Shown in pieces: positions 34,289-41,630 of a DNA stretch of 64,000 nucleotides. A program made the translations under genes and the position numbers. Each line of letters starts with the position of its first letter. Position 1 is the stretch's first letter. The notes beneath the pieces were generated by a model. That model did no database searches. It had not been told where the DNA came from and saw nothing but the letters and a program-made list of their open reading frames with translations. The DNA is from Acidobacteriota bacterium. Its GTDB lineage: Bacteria; Acidobacteriota; Aminicenantia; Aminicenantales; Saccharicenantaceae. Where the stretch lies: the NCBI GenBank assembly GCA_022711665.1, contig JAKLEN010000004.1, forward strand, positions 188,528-252,527, read 5' to 3'.

Positions 34289-34334
34289 CCGGGATGGCCG
34301 GAGTTCCGCTTCGGCCATCCCGGACCTTACTCCC
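34289..34334 (+). terminator. Terminator-like hairpin after beta-barrel copy B
   Basis: CCGGGATGGCCG and CGGCCATCCCGG are perfect 12-bp arms with an 11-nt loop; only a weak T-rich stretch follows. Confidence 0.55.
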
Positions 34335-34422
34335 TTCTCCGAGCGTGATCTCGGGCTGGGGCGTCAAGACCACAGCGCTTTGTGTTCGCTCCGGATGCCC
34401 GGCTTATCCCATTTCCTGGCTG

Positions 34423-34998
34423 TTAGTCCTGCCGATCTCCGGCGTCCATCCGGATGAGCTTGCGCCGGAGACGGTAGTATGGCACGACGATAAAGATGAT
34501 CATCACAAAGAGCGACAGAAAATAGTATTTGTTGATCCCGGCGCCGACCCGGTGGGCCAGAAGGATCAGGCTGGTCTGGAGGTGGATGAAGACCAGGTTG
34601 ACGAAGATCAGGGCCAGATAGGCCACCTCTTTCTTGAGGCCCAGCAGGCGCGCGGCCTTTTCTGTGTCCCATGGCGGGCTACCGTCATCAGGCCGGGGCG
34701 CTTTGATGAAAAAGACCCTGGCCAGGCTCAGAAGGACGACGAAGGAGACCACCTGCGAAGCGGGATAGATGAAAAAGGCCAGGGATTTCCCGACCCAGGC
34801 CTGACCGCTCTTCCAGAGGCTGAGCCACGTCGGGATCTCTTGGGGCAGCCGGCCGTAGGCGATGACCGACACGATCCAGACGACGACGAGCAGGAGCACG
34901 TTGGCGCCGAACAGGAATCCTGTCGCCAGCGATCTCTGGGCGGGAACTTCGGCCCTCGGGAGACGACTCATCTCTTCAATTATAGGCCTATCGTTCAT
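34423..34998 (-). CDS. Four-helix integral membrane protein of unknown function
   Basis: A 191-residue membrane protein. ATG 34998 lies 14 codons into the frame, and no better start is clear. Predicted transmembrane helices are near residues 28-48, 75-96, 123-145 and 155-172. The segment YGRLPQEIPTWLSLWKSG resembles the short loop of DUF1648-type SdpI-like proteins (LP-x-x-IP...). The C-terminus is basic, ending MDAGDRQD. No partner gene is near. It converges on the barrel copy B terminator. Confidence 0.6.
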   Translation of the reverse strand: MNDRPIIEEMSRLPRAEVPAQRSLATGFLFGANVLLLVVVWIVSVIAYGRLPQEIPTWLSLWKSGQAWVGKSLAFFIYPASQVVSFVVLLSLARVFFIKAPRPDDGSPPWDTEKAARLLGLKKEVAYLALIFVNLVFIHLQTSLILLAHRVGAGINKYYFLSLFVMIIFIVVPYYRLRRKLIRMDAGDRQD

Positions 34999-35083
34999 CC
35001 TCCCGCGAAAATCCTTCGAGTTTCCATAAATCCTTGACAACTTTCAAAGCAGGAGCATCTATTATCTAGGGGGGGTGAAACCA

Positions 35084-35686
35084 ATGAAAGAGAGCCTTCG
35101 CGGGCCTGCCGTGACGGCCTTGGGTCTTTACATGCTCGCCGTTCCGGGGACGCTTTCCGCCCGGCCGCGCCGGGGGTCCAACCTCGTGGTAACGCTGAAG
35201 GATGGGCGATCCGTCGAGGGAGAGCTCATCGCCGTCAAGCCGGATTCCCTTCTTCTGTTCTCAGATGCGGCGAAAGACGAGTCGGTCGATCTCGCCGGCA
35301 TCAGCAGCATCAGGATCATCAGGAAATCCAAGGCCGGGCTGGGAGCGATCTGCGGGCTCCTGGCCGGGGTGGCCGGAACGGTTATCTATGCCTCGGCGCA
35401 AAAGGAAACCGAAGATCCATGGATAGGCCTTTGGCAGGGTATCGGCGTGATGGGAGCGGGAGTGATGTTCATCGGCTCCGGCCTAGGCCTGGGGATCGTA
35501 GCGGGCTTGCTGGCGGGCAAGGACAAGACGATCCGCCTCGAAGGGATGTCCGAGTCAGAGGTCGCCAGGGCCATGGCCTATCTGCGCGGCAAAGCCCGGA
35601 TCCGCGATTTCGGGCAGGCAGGTCCCTCCACAGACCTCCTAACGTTGGAAGAACCGGTTTTACCCCGAGGACTTGACCACCCTTGA
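35084..35686 (+). CDS. Exported or membrane protein with a small beta-barrel-like N-domain
   Basis: A 200-residue protein. ATG 35084 was preferred to the GTG at 35075 because the G-rich ribosome-like stretch lies about 8 nt before it. Residues 1-26 look like a signal peptide (ALGLYMLAVPGTLSA). The next ~55 residues have the strand pattern of an Sm/SH3-like fold (LVVTLKDGRSVEGELIAV, then VDLAGISSIRIIRKS). Two glycine-rich hydrophobic helices (~90-105 and ~122-144) follow. I do not recognise the family. A TATTAT at 35060-35065 may be its -10 element. Confidence 0.55.
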   Translation: MKESLRGPAVTALGLYMLAVPGTLSARPRRGSNLVVTLKDGRSVEGELIAVKPDSLLLFSDAAKDESVDLAGISSIRIIRKSKAGLGAICGLLAGVAGTVIYASAQKETEDPWIGLWQGIGVMGAGVMFIGSGLGLGIVAGLLAGKDKTIRLEGMSESEVARAMAYLRGKARIRDFGQAGPSTDLLTLEEPVLPRGLDHP

Positions 35687-35998
35687 GTCCGAGAGCCGGC
35701 GCCCCCATCGTGTCCGTGAGCCGATAACCCCGCCCGCTGCTGGTCGGAACACATGGGTGTCTGGTATTACGGGTGATCCGTAGGTCTCGATTTTTCTGTT
35801 TGCCGTTCTTTGATTCGTTGATACCAGCTATTCCGCTACGCGCCGCTGAGCCGGCGAAGACGAAGCGCCGCGTGTAGTGCGGACGAAAAATGCGGCCTAT
35901 TCTGGTATAAGTGGGACACAACATTGAGGAGGGAGGGCCTGTCGACTGCGAGGGCCGGAAGTCACTGATCCTTCAGGCGTTTCGGGCAGGGAAAAAAG
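35687..35998. other. Non-coding gap of about 310 bp
   Basis: No gene with a credible start and ribosome site is seen on either strand, and no hairpin-plus-T terminator. Its last part holds the T6 run following the tRNA on the minus strand. Confidence 0.5.
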
Positions 35999-36075
35999 TG
36001 GCGCGCCCGGGGTGACTCGAACACCCGACCTGCTGATTCGTAGTCAGACGCTCTATCCAACTGAGCTACGGGCGC
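35999..36075 (-). tRNA. tRNA-Arg (anticodon ACG)
   Basis: Reading the minus strand from 36075, a 7-bp acceptor stem (GCGCCCG/CGGGCGC), D-arm GCTC/GAGC, anticodon loop CTACGAA, five-base variable loop, T-arm GGGTG-TTCGAGT-CACCC, discriminator G and an encoded CCA (ends 35999) all fit. The ACG anticodon would be inosine-modified by TadA and read CGN arginine codons. The outermost pair of the anticodon stem is a T-C mismatch. A T6 run follows the CCA. Confidence 0.95.
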
Positions 36076-36096
36076 GCAGGGCGGAAAAGCGGAGAT

Positions 36097-36125
36097 AATA
36101 TAGCGTAAAGCGGCGAGGTTTGCAA
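36097..36125 (-). promoter_or_regulatory. Predicted promoter of tRNA-Arg
   Basis: TTGCAA (36125-36120), 17 bp, TATATT (36102-36097) on the minus strand, about 21 bp before the tRNA 5' end. Confidence 0.6.
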
Positions 36126-36138
36126 CGGGCCATGGGTG

Positions 36139-36272
36139 TAGGAAAACGGGGACACGATCCCAATTCAGGAGAATTGGGTCATGTCCCCATTTTCCTACGA
36201 TCCCAATTCAAGAGAATTGGGTCATGTCCCCATTTTCCTATGTCCCCATCTTCCCATGGGTCATGTCCCCAT
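36139..36272. repeat. REP-like 43-bp tandem repeat with nested inverted repeats
   Basis: Two adjacent 43-bp units, 36155-36197 and 36198-36240, differ at one base (G at 36168, A at 36211). Each contains CCCAATTC and GAATTGGG around a 4-nt loop. Before unit 1, TAGGAAAACGGGGACA (36139-36154) is an almost exact inverted copy of the unit's TGTCCCCATTTTCCTA end, so a hairpin with ~27-bp arms can form. A decayed third copy (TGTCCCCATCTTCCC, then GGGTCATGTCCCCAT) runs to 36272. No transposase is present. Confidence 0.85.
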
Positions 36273-36275
36273 AGT

Positions 36276-37280
36276 TCATGTACCGACCTTCAGGACGGCG
36301 GCGGCGTCGAGGCGCCCCGACGCGAGGTCGTCGAGGGCCTCGTTTGCCGCCTCGAGAGGATAGGTCCTGACGGTCGTCCTGACCGGGATCTCGGCCGCGA
36401 TATCCAGTAGCTCTTCGCCGTCCCGGCGGGTGGCGTTGGCAACGCTGAGCATCCGCCGCTCATGGTAGAGATAGCGGTCGTAGTCCATCTCCGGAATAGG
36501 GGTCATGTGGATGCCGGCCGAAACGACCGTCCCTCCCCTGTCCAGGACCCGCAGGGCCTCGAGGTAGAGGTGGCCGGCCGGGGCGAAGATGATGGCGCTC
36601 GTCAGACGGGCCGGCGGCTCGTCCCCGGCCGTCCCCACCCAATCCGCGCCCAGCTCGCGGGCCAGCTCCTGGTGCCTGGCGCTCCGGGTGAAGACAAATA
36701 CCCGCGCTCCCCGGCGCCTGGCCACCTGTATGGCGATGTGGGCCGAGCCCCCGAAGCCATAGAGGCCGAGAACCCCGTCCGGCCCGAGGCCGCTCAGCCG
36801 CAGGGCCCGGTAGCCGACGATCCCGGCGCACATCAGCGGCGCCGCCTCGGCGTCCCCGAACCGCTCCGGCACTGCGTAGGCGAAGCTCTCTCCGACAGCC
36901 ATGTATTCGGCGTAGCCGCCGTCGGCATGATAGCCGTTGAAGCGGGCCGACTCGCACAGGTTCTCCCGCCCACTCAGGCAAAAGCGGCAGACGCCGCAGG
37001 CCGAGCGCAGCCAGGCCACGCCGACGCGCTGCCCGACGGCGAAGCGACGGGCCCTTTCCCCGGCCCGCTCGACCACGCCGATGACCTCGTGGCCCGGGAC
37101 GAGCGGCAGCTGGGCGTCCGACAGCTCCTTCATGGCCACGTGGAGATCCGTGTGGCAGACGCCGCAGCAGCGGACCTTGATCAGGATGTCCTCCGGTCCG
37201 ACCGCGGGCACGGGCACGTCCCGCAGCTCGAGCGGGCGGCCGGCCGGCGGCCCGAAGCCCGCGAGGACCATGGCTTTCAT
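36276..37280 (-). CDS. Zinc-dependent medium-chain alcohol dehydrogenase
   Basis: A 334-residue MDR-family dehydrogenase. The catalytic zinc site includes CCGVCHTDLH, GHEVIG and a later Cys; the structural zinc loop is CGVCRFCLSGRENLC. The coenzyme-binding glycine motif reads GLYGFGGSAH, as in the AdhA/YjgB-like subgroup with altered GxGxxG. The start overlaps the preceding RNase H-like gene's stop (ATGA), so the two are coupled. Near rhaBA, it might reduce lactaldehyde from rhamnose breakdown, but that link is only positional. Confidence 0.87.
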   Translation of the reverse strand: MKAMVLAGFGPPAGRPLELRDVPVPAVGPEDILIKVRCCGVCHTDLHVAMKELSDAQLPLVPGHEVIGVVERAGERARRFAVGQRVGVAWLRSACGVCRFCLSGRENLCESARFNGYHADGGYAEYMAVGESFAYAVPERFGDAEAAPLMCAGIVGYRALRLSGLGPDGVLGLYGFGGSAHIAIQVARRRGARVFVFTRSARHQELARELGADWVGTAGDEPPARLTSAIIFAPAGHLYLEALRVLDRGGTVVSAGIHMTPIPEMDYDRYLYHERRMLSVANATRRDGEELLDIAAEIPVRTTVRTYPLEAANEALDDLASGRLDAAAVLKVGT

Positions 37281-38611
37281 CCGAGCGCCGGCCCCTTGTT
37301 CCCGGCTTGTTTCGCCCTGAGCCGGGTGATCCGCTTCTCGAAGTCCTTCTCCGCGAGAGGCGATCGTCCTTTAGCCAGGGCCAGCCCCTCGGTCGCGACC
37401 CGGATGGCCTCGCCGTAGTCCCTGGCCGTGTGCTCGAAATACATCGCCAGCTCCCGGAAGCAGTCGCAATCGACTCCCTCCCCGGCTGCCATCTCCTGCC
37501 AGAACGGCAGGGCCTTGTCCCAATCCTTGTTCTTCTTGAAGTGCCGGGAGAGCTTCTTGCGGGCAGCCTGCGAGGCTTCGGCCGTGAGCCCCCGCCCCCC
37601 GGCCAGCGCCTTCTCCAGGAGCGCCGCCGACTTGGCCGCGTCCCCCGACCGCTCGAACAGGCTGGCCACCCCGTAGAGGTCCATGGGGTCGCCCCCCCCC
37701 GATGACGCCGTCTCGCGGTGGCGCTCGACCAGGAGGGCCCCGGCCACGATCAGGCCCAGGAGCGACAGCAGGTCCTCCTGGTTATGGTAGAGGATGGGGT
37801 CGATGAGCGAAAAGTCGCCGCTGCGGATGTATTGGAAATAGCGGAGCGGGATCTCGGCTCCGGGGATATCCTCGGAACGCTCGGCCTGGACGATCTCCTG
37901 GGCCAGGGTGAACAGCTTGCAGCTGTCGTACTTGTGCTTCCACAGGCTGCGGGCCGAGAACAGGAAGTCGAGGTGCGGCAGGCCGCGGAGCGGGCAGGGC
38001 GTCCGGTGCATGGCGAAACGGGTCTCGACGAGCGGCACATCGAAGACCTTGCCGTTGTAGGTGACGACCGACTTGAAGCCCATCTCCCGGACGAACCGGT
38101 CGAGCTGGCCCACGAGCCGGTCCTCCTCGGCCATCTCGTTGAGGAAGAACTGGGTGACCTTGAACCGCTCGTCACGGTAGTAGGCCAGGCCGATCAAGAA
38201 CGGGATGGTTCCGGTGCCGCCGGCCAGTCCGGTCGTCTCCAGGTCGAGAAAGACCGCCGTCGAGAGGTCGAGCCCCTCGAAGGCGGCGTCGCGGCTGAGG
38301 AAGCCGACGATGTCGGCCGGGATCTGGAGCCCCATGGAGATCGGGATCTGGCCGTAACAGGCCCCCAGGGCGAAGGAGTTTTCGAAGACTTGGACCGCTT
38401 CGCGGCGCTTCGCCGGGGCCGGGCGCTCCCCCGGCCGGGCGGCCTGGCCGCGGCCCTTGTCGGTCAGGGCGATCAGGCGTTCGAGCTTCTGCTTGACGGT
38501 CAGGTCCGCGTCATCCTGGCCGATCTTTTCCCAGGTCGATTCGACAGTCCGGGCGCGGGCCTTGGCTTCGCGTTCGCGCCGCAATTGGTTGAGCTTGTCC
38601 TCGAGTGGCAT
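37277..38611 (-). CDS. RNase H-like 3'-5' exonuclease domain protein (YprB-like)
   Basis: A 444-residue protein. The N-terminal ~120 residues form a charged helical region. Residues ~130-300 are an RNase H-like exonuclease domain: VFLDLETTGLAGGTGTIPF with catalytic Asp/Glu, VTYNGKVFDVPL, then the second Asp region (LHLDFLFSAR-like) and NQEDLLSLLGL. This is the YprB/RNase_H_2 type found in Firmicutes and elsewhere. The C-terminal third is TPR-like alpha-helical (FERSGDAAKSAALLEKALAG). It has a strong promoter and is coupled by ATGA to the alcohol dehydrogenase. Confidence 0.8.
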   Translation of the reverse strand: MPLEDKLNQLRREREAKARARTVESTWEKIGQDDADLTVKQKLERLIALTDKGRGQAARPGERPAPAKRREAVQVFENSFALGACYGQIPISMGLQIPADIVGFLSRDAAFEGLDLSTAVFLDLETTGLAGGTGTIPFLIGLAYYRDERFKVTQFFLNEMAEEDRLVGQLDRFVREMGFKSVVTYNGKVFDVPLVETRFAMHRTPCPLRGLPHLDFLFSARSLWKHKYDSCKLFTLAQEIVQAERSEDIPGAEIPLRYFQYIRSGDFSLIDPILYHNQEDLLSLLGLIVAGALLVERHRETASSGGGDPMDLYGVASLFERSGDAAKSAALLEKALAGGRGLTAEASQAARKKLSRHFKKNKDWDKALPFWQEMAAGEGVDCDCFRELAMYFEHTARDYGEAIRVATEGLALAKGRSPLAEKDFEKRITRLRAKQAGNKGPALG

Positions 38612-38648
38612 GGAACCTCAGTGGGGCGTTTCGTCGGTGTTCGCGATC

Positions 38649-38677
38649 ATTGTAGAAGAAACGCGTCCGGTTTTCAA
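38649..38677 (-). promoter_or_regulatory. Predicted promoter of the exonuclease/ADH unit
   Basis: TTGAAA (38677-38672), 17 bp, TACAAT (38654-38649) on the minus strand, 38 nt before the start. It is back-to-back with the rhaB promoter, 39 bp apart. Confidence 0.65.
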
Positions 38678-38716
38678 AAGAGCTCGATCCATTTCCCGCC
38701 CGCCTCCACATTCGGC

Positions 38717-38745
38717 TTGAAAAAGGGCGGCGTTGCGAATATAAA
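38717..38745 (+). promoter_or_regulatory. Predicted promoter of rhaB
   Basis: TTGAAA (38717-38722), 17 bp, TATAAA (38740-38745), 20 nt before ATG 38765. The 39 bp to the divergent promoter could hold an operator; no clear palindrome is seen. Confidence 0.68.
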
Positions 38746-38764
38746 AAAGGTCCGGAAGCCCGCC

Positions 38765-40273
38765 ATGCCGCACGCCCAAGACGCCGCCCAGTTCCTGGCC
38801 TTCGACTTCGGGGCCGAGAGCGGCCGGGCCGTGCTCGGCGCGCTGGCCGGCCGCCGGCTCGTGATCCACGAGGTGCGCCGCTTCGCCAACACGCCCCTCG
38901 ACTTGGCAGGGCACATCCACTGGAACGTCTACGCCCTCTTCGACGAAATGAAGGCGGCCATGCGCGACGCCGCCGCGGCCATCGGGGCCCGGCCGGCCAG
39001 CATCGGCGTCGACACCTGGGGCGTCGATTTCGGCCTGCTGGCCAAGGACGGCAGCCTCCTGGGCCTGCCCTTCTGCTACCGCGACGGACGCAATGCCGGG
39101 GCCATGGAGGAGTATTTCCGGCTGGTGCCCCGGCCGGCCCTCTACGAGGCCACGGGCATCCAGTTCATGCCCTTTAATACGCTTTTCCAGATCTACGCCA
39201 TGGTCCGGGAGAGGTCCCCCCTGCTCGACGCTGCGGCCGACCTGCTCTTCATGCCCGACCTGTTCAATTATCTCCTGACCGGCCGGAAGACGGCCGAAGC
39301 TACGATCGCCTCGACCTCCCAGTGCCTAGACCCCCGGACCCGAACCTGGATCCCGGGCCTGTTCCAGGCCATGGGGCTTTCCAAGAGGATCCTGCAGGAT
39401 ATAGTCGAGCCGGGCACGGTTCTCGGCGAGCTGGCGGAGGAGGTCGCTGGCGCGACCGGCCTGCGCCACGTCCCCGTCGTAGCCACGGCAGGTCACGACA
39501 CCGCCGCCGCGGTCGCCGCCGTCCCGGCCGAGGGCGGCCGCTGGGCCTACATCTCCTCCGGGACCTGGTCCCTCGTCGGCGTCGAGGAGAAGGCCCCGGT
39601 CATCTCGGAGCGCTCCCTCGAGGCCAACTTCACCAACGAGGGCGGCGTCGGCGGCACTATCCGCTTCCTCAAGAACGTCGCCGGGCTCTGGCTCGTGCAG
39701 GGGTGCCGCAGGGCCTGGTCGGCCGATGACCCGGTCACCTATGACGAGCTGACGCGCGCGGCCGCCGAGGCGGCACCCTTCGCCGTGCTCGTCGACCCCG
39801 ACGACGCGTCGTTCCTCAATCCCCCCGACATGCCCGGGGCCATCGCCGCGTACTGCCGCCGGACGAAGCAGGTCCCGCCGGCCGCGAAAGGCGCGATCGT
39901 TCGCTCGCTCCTCGAAAGCCTGGCCCTAAAGTACCGCTCGGTCATCGAGCAGCTCGGCCGCATCCTCGGCCATCCGATCGACCGGATCCACGTCATCGGA
40001 GGAGGTTCGCGCAACAGCCTGCTCTGTCAGCTGACGGCCGACGCCACGGGGCTTCCGGTCGTGGCCGGGCCGGCAGAAGCCACGGCCATCGGCAATATCC
40101 TGGTCCAGGCCCTGGCCGTCGGCCGCGTCGCCTCGCCGGCCGAGATCAGGGCCGTTGTCCGCGAATCCTTCGAGCTCCAAACCTATGATCCCGCCGGCCC
40201 TCCGGACGCCTGGGACCGGGCGGCCGCCCGCTTCCGGGACATCCGGGGTGGCTTGACAGCCCCTGGGGGTTGA
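38765..40273 (+). CDS. rhaB: Rhamnulokinase (FGGY family)
   Basis: A 502-residue kinase that phosphorylates L-rhamnulose on O1. The frame extends far upstream, but ATG 38765 follows the promoter and the N-terminus (FLAFDFGAESGRAVLG) is the expected first strand of the ASKHA fold. VDTWGVDFGLL, SSGTWSLVG (phosphate-binding) and HVIGGGSRNSLLCQLTAD (adenosine-binding) are FGGY blocks typical of RhaB. Length matches the family. It is followed 37 bp later by rhaA, whose own promoter lies across the rhaB stop. Confidence 0.9.
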   Translation: MPHAQDAAQFLAFDFGAESGRAVLGALAGRRLVIHEVRRFANTPLDLAGHIHWNVYALFDEMKAAMRDAAAAIGARPASIGVDTWGVDFGLLAKDGSLLGLPFCYRDGRNAGAMEEYFRLVPRPALYEATGIQFMPFNTLFQIYAMVRERSPLLDAAADLLFMPDLFNYLLTGRKTAEATIASTSQCLDPRTRTWIPGLFQAMGLSKRILQDIVEPGTVLGELAEEVAGATGLRHVPVVATAGHDTAAAVAAVPAEGGRWAYISSGTWSLVGVEEKAPVISERSLEANFTNEGGVGGTIRFLKNVAGLWLVQGCRRAWSADDPVTYDELTRAAAEAAPFAVLVDPDDASFLNPPDMPGAIAAYCRRTKQVPPAAKGAIVRSLLESLALKYRSVIEQLGRILGHPIDRIHVIGGGSRNSLLCQLTADATGLPVVAGPAEATAIGNILVQALAVGRVASPAEIRAVVRESFELQTYDPAGPPDAWDRAAARFRDIRGGLTAPGG

Positions 40274-40281
40274 CGTATAAA
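40253..40281 (+). promoter_or_regulatory. Strong predicted promoter of rhaA within the end of rhaB
   Basis: TTGACA (40253-40258), 17 bp, TATAAA (40276-40281) spans the rhaB stop codon. It excludes an in-frame ATG at 40283 as the start, since that lies at or before the transcription start. Confidence 0.72.
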
Positions 40282-40309
40282 AATGGCGTTTCTTCGTGGA
40301 GGGTTGAGG

Positions 40310-41575
40310 ATGGATCCGAGCGTCGGGGAAAAGCACTATCTCTACGCGCGGGAGCGCTACGCCGAGCGCGGCATCGACACCGAGAAGGCCCTGGCGCGCC
40401 TGCAGACGATCCCGCTCTCTCTCCACTGCTGGCAGGGCGACGACGTCGGCGGCTTCGAGAAGCGCGCGGCCAGCCTGGAAGGAAGCGGCCTGCAGGTCAC
40501 CGGCGGCCGCCCCGGAAAGGCGCGCACGGTCGAGGAGCTGCGGGCCGACCTGGAGCAGGCCTTCGCCCTCATCCCCGGCCGCCATAGGGTCAATCTCCAC
40601 GCCATGTACGGCGAGTTCGGCGATCGGCCCGTGGACCGCGACGCCATCGAGCCGGAGCACTTCCGCGGCTGGACCGAGTGGGCCAAGCGCCGCGGCCTGA
40701 AGCTCGATTTCAACGCCACCTGTTTCGCCCACCCCAAGGCGGCTTCGGGCTATACGCTGAGCTCCCGGGAGAACGGCGCCCGCAAGTTTTGGGTCGAGCA
40801 CGTCAAGCGCTGCCGGAAGATCGCCGCCTCGATCGGGCGGGAGCAGCAATCCCCCTGCCTGCACAACCTCTGGATCCCCGACGGCTCCAAGGACGTCCCG
40901 ACCGACCGCTGGGGGGCCCGGGCGACCCTCCTGAAATCCCTTGACGAGATCTATGCCGTCGAATACAGCCCGCAGCAATTGAAGGACTCGGTCGAGAGCA
41001 AGCTTTTCGGCATAGGCAGCGAGTCCTTCGTCGCCGGCTCGCACGAGTTCTACCTCGGCTACGCCCTGACCAGGGGCAAGATCGTCTGCCTCGACCTCGG
41101 CCACTTCCACCCGACCGAATCGGTGGCCGACAAGATCTCGGCCATCCTGCCGTTCTCCGGCGAGATCCTGCTCCACGTCAGCCGCGGCGTGCGCTGGGAC
41201 AGCGACCACGTCGTCCTGCTCAACGACGAGGTCCGCGAGCTGGCCGCCGAGATCGTCCGCAGCCAGGCTCTCGACCGCATCCACCTGGCTCTCGACTACT
41301 TCGACGCCAGCTTCAACCGGATCGGCGCCTGGGTGCTCGGGGCCCGGTCGCTGCTGAAGGGACTGCTTCTGGCCCTGCTCGAGCCCCAGGACAGGGCCAG
41401 GGAGCTCGATCCGCCGGCCAAGGCTCTGGAGCGCCTGACCTTCCTGGAGGAGCTCAAGGCCCTGCCTTTCGGCCCGGTCTGGGACGCCTTTTGCCTGCGC
41501 AATAGCGTGCCGCCGGGCGAGGAATGGCTGCGCGACGCGGAGGCCTACGAGCGCCGCGTCCTGAGCCGGCGCTGA
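40310..41575 (+). CDS. rhaA: L-rhamnose isomerase
   Basis: A 421-residue TIM-barrel isomerase converting L-rhamnose to L-rhamnulose. ATG 40310 is preceded by GGAGGG. Conserved blocks: PLSLHCWQGDDVGGFE near the N-terminus, KLDFNATCFAHPKAASG, HNLWIPDGSKDVPTDR, HEFYLGYAL, LDLGHFHPTE and RWDSDHVV, which hold the metal-binding Glu, Asp and His residues. Length matches RhaA. Together with RhaB and the nearby GH78 rhamnosidase it gives the start of a rhamnose pathway; no RhaD aldolase is in the window. Confidence 0.95.
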   Translation: MDPSVGEKHYLYARERYAERGIDTEKALARLQTIPLSLHCWQGDDVGGFEKRAASLEGSGLQVTGGRPGKARTVEELRADLEQAFALIPGRHRVNLHAMYGEFGDRPVDRDAIEPEHFRGWTEWAKRRGLKLDFNATCFAHPKAASGYTLSSRENGARKFWVEHVKRCRKIAASIGREQQSPCLHNLWIPDGSKDVPTDRWGARATLLKSLDEIYAVEYSPQQLKDSVESKLFGIGSESFVAGSHEFYLGYALTRGKIVCLDLGHFHPTESVADKISAILPFSGEILLHVSRGVRWDSDHVVLLNDEVRELAAEIVRSQALDRIHLALDYFDASFNRIGAWVLGARSLLKGLLLALLEPQDRARELDPPAKALERLTFLEELKALPFGPVWDAFCLRNSVPPGEEWLRDAEAYERRVLSRR

Positions 41576-41593
41576 TCCCGCGCCGCAAAGCGG

Positions 41594-41621
41594 TTGACGG
41601 CCGCCCCATTTTGGTTAAACT
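41594..41621 (+). promoter_or_regulatory. Possible promoter of the HEAT/HD-GYP pair
   Basis: TTGACG (41594-41599), 16 bp, TAAACT (41616-41621). It is close to the ATG at 41631 and overlaps the upstream edge of the GAGGGAG ribosome site, so the leader would be very short. Confidence 0.4.
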
Positions 41622-41630
41622 GAGGGAGAC

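Noticed and set aside
34294..35037. 247-residue plus-strand frame across the minus-strand membrane protein
   Set aside because: The minus strand gives clear membrane helices; the plus translation is polar Asp/Glu/Gln-rich shadow sequence.
36155..36240. Short CRISPR-like array
   Set aside because: Only two units, directly adjacent with no spacers and with internal inverted arms; it fits REP-type repeats instead.
35999..36275. tRNA-linked integration site of a mobile island
   Set aside because: No integrase, no second copy of the tRNA 3' end and no phage or plasmid gene is seen in the window.
37718..38764. N-terminal extension of the rhaB frame
   Set aside because: It is antisense to the exonuclease gene, and the rhaB promoter lies at 38717-38745, after that extension.
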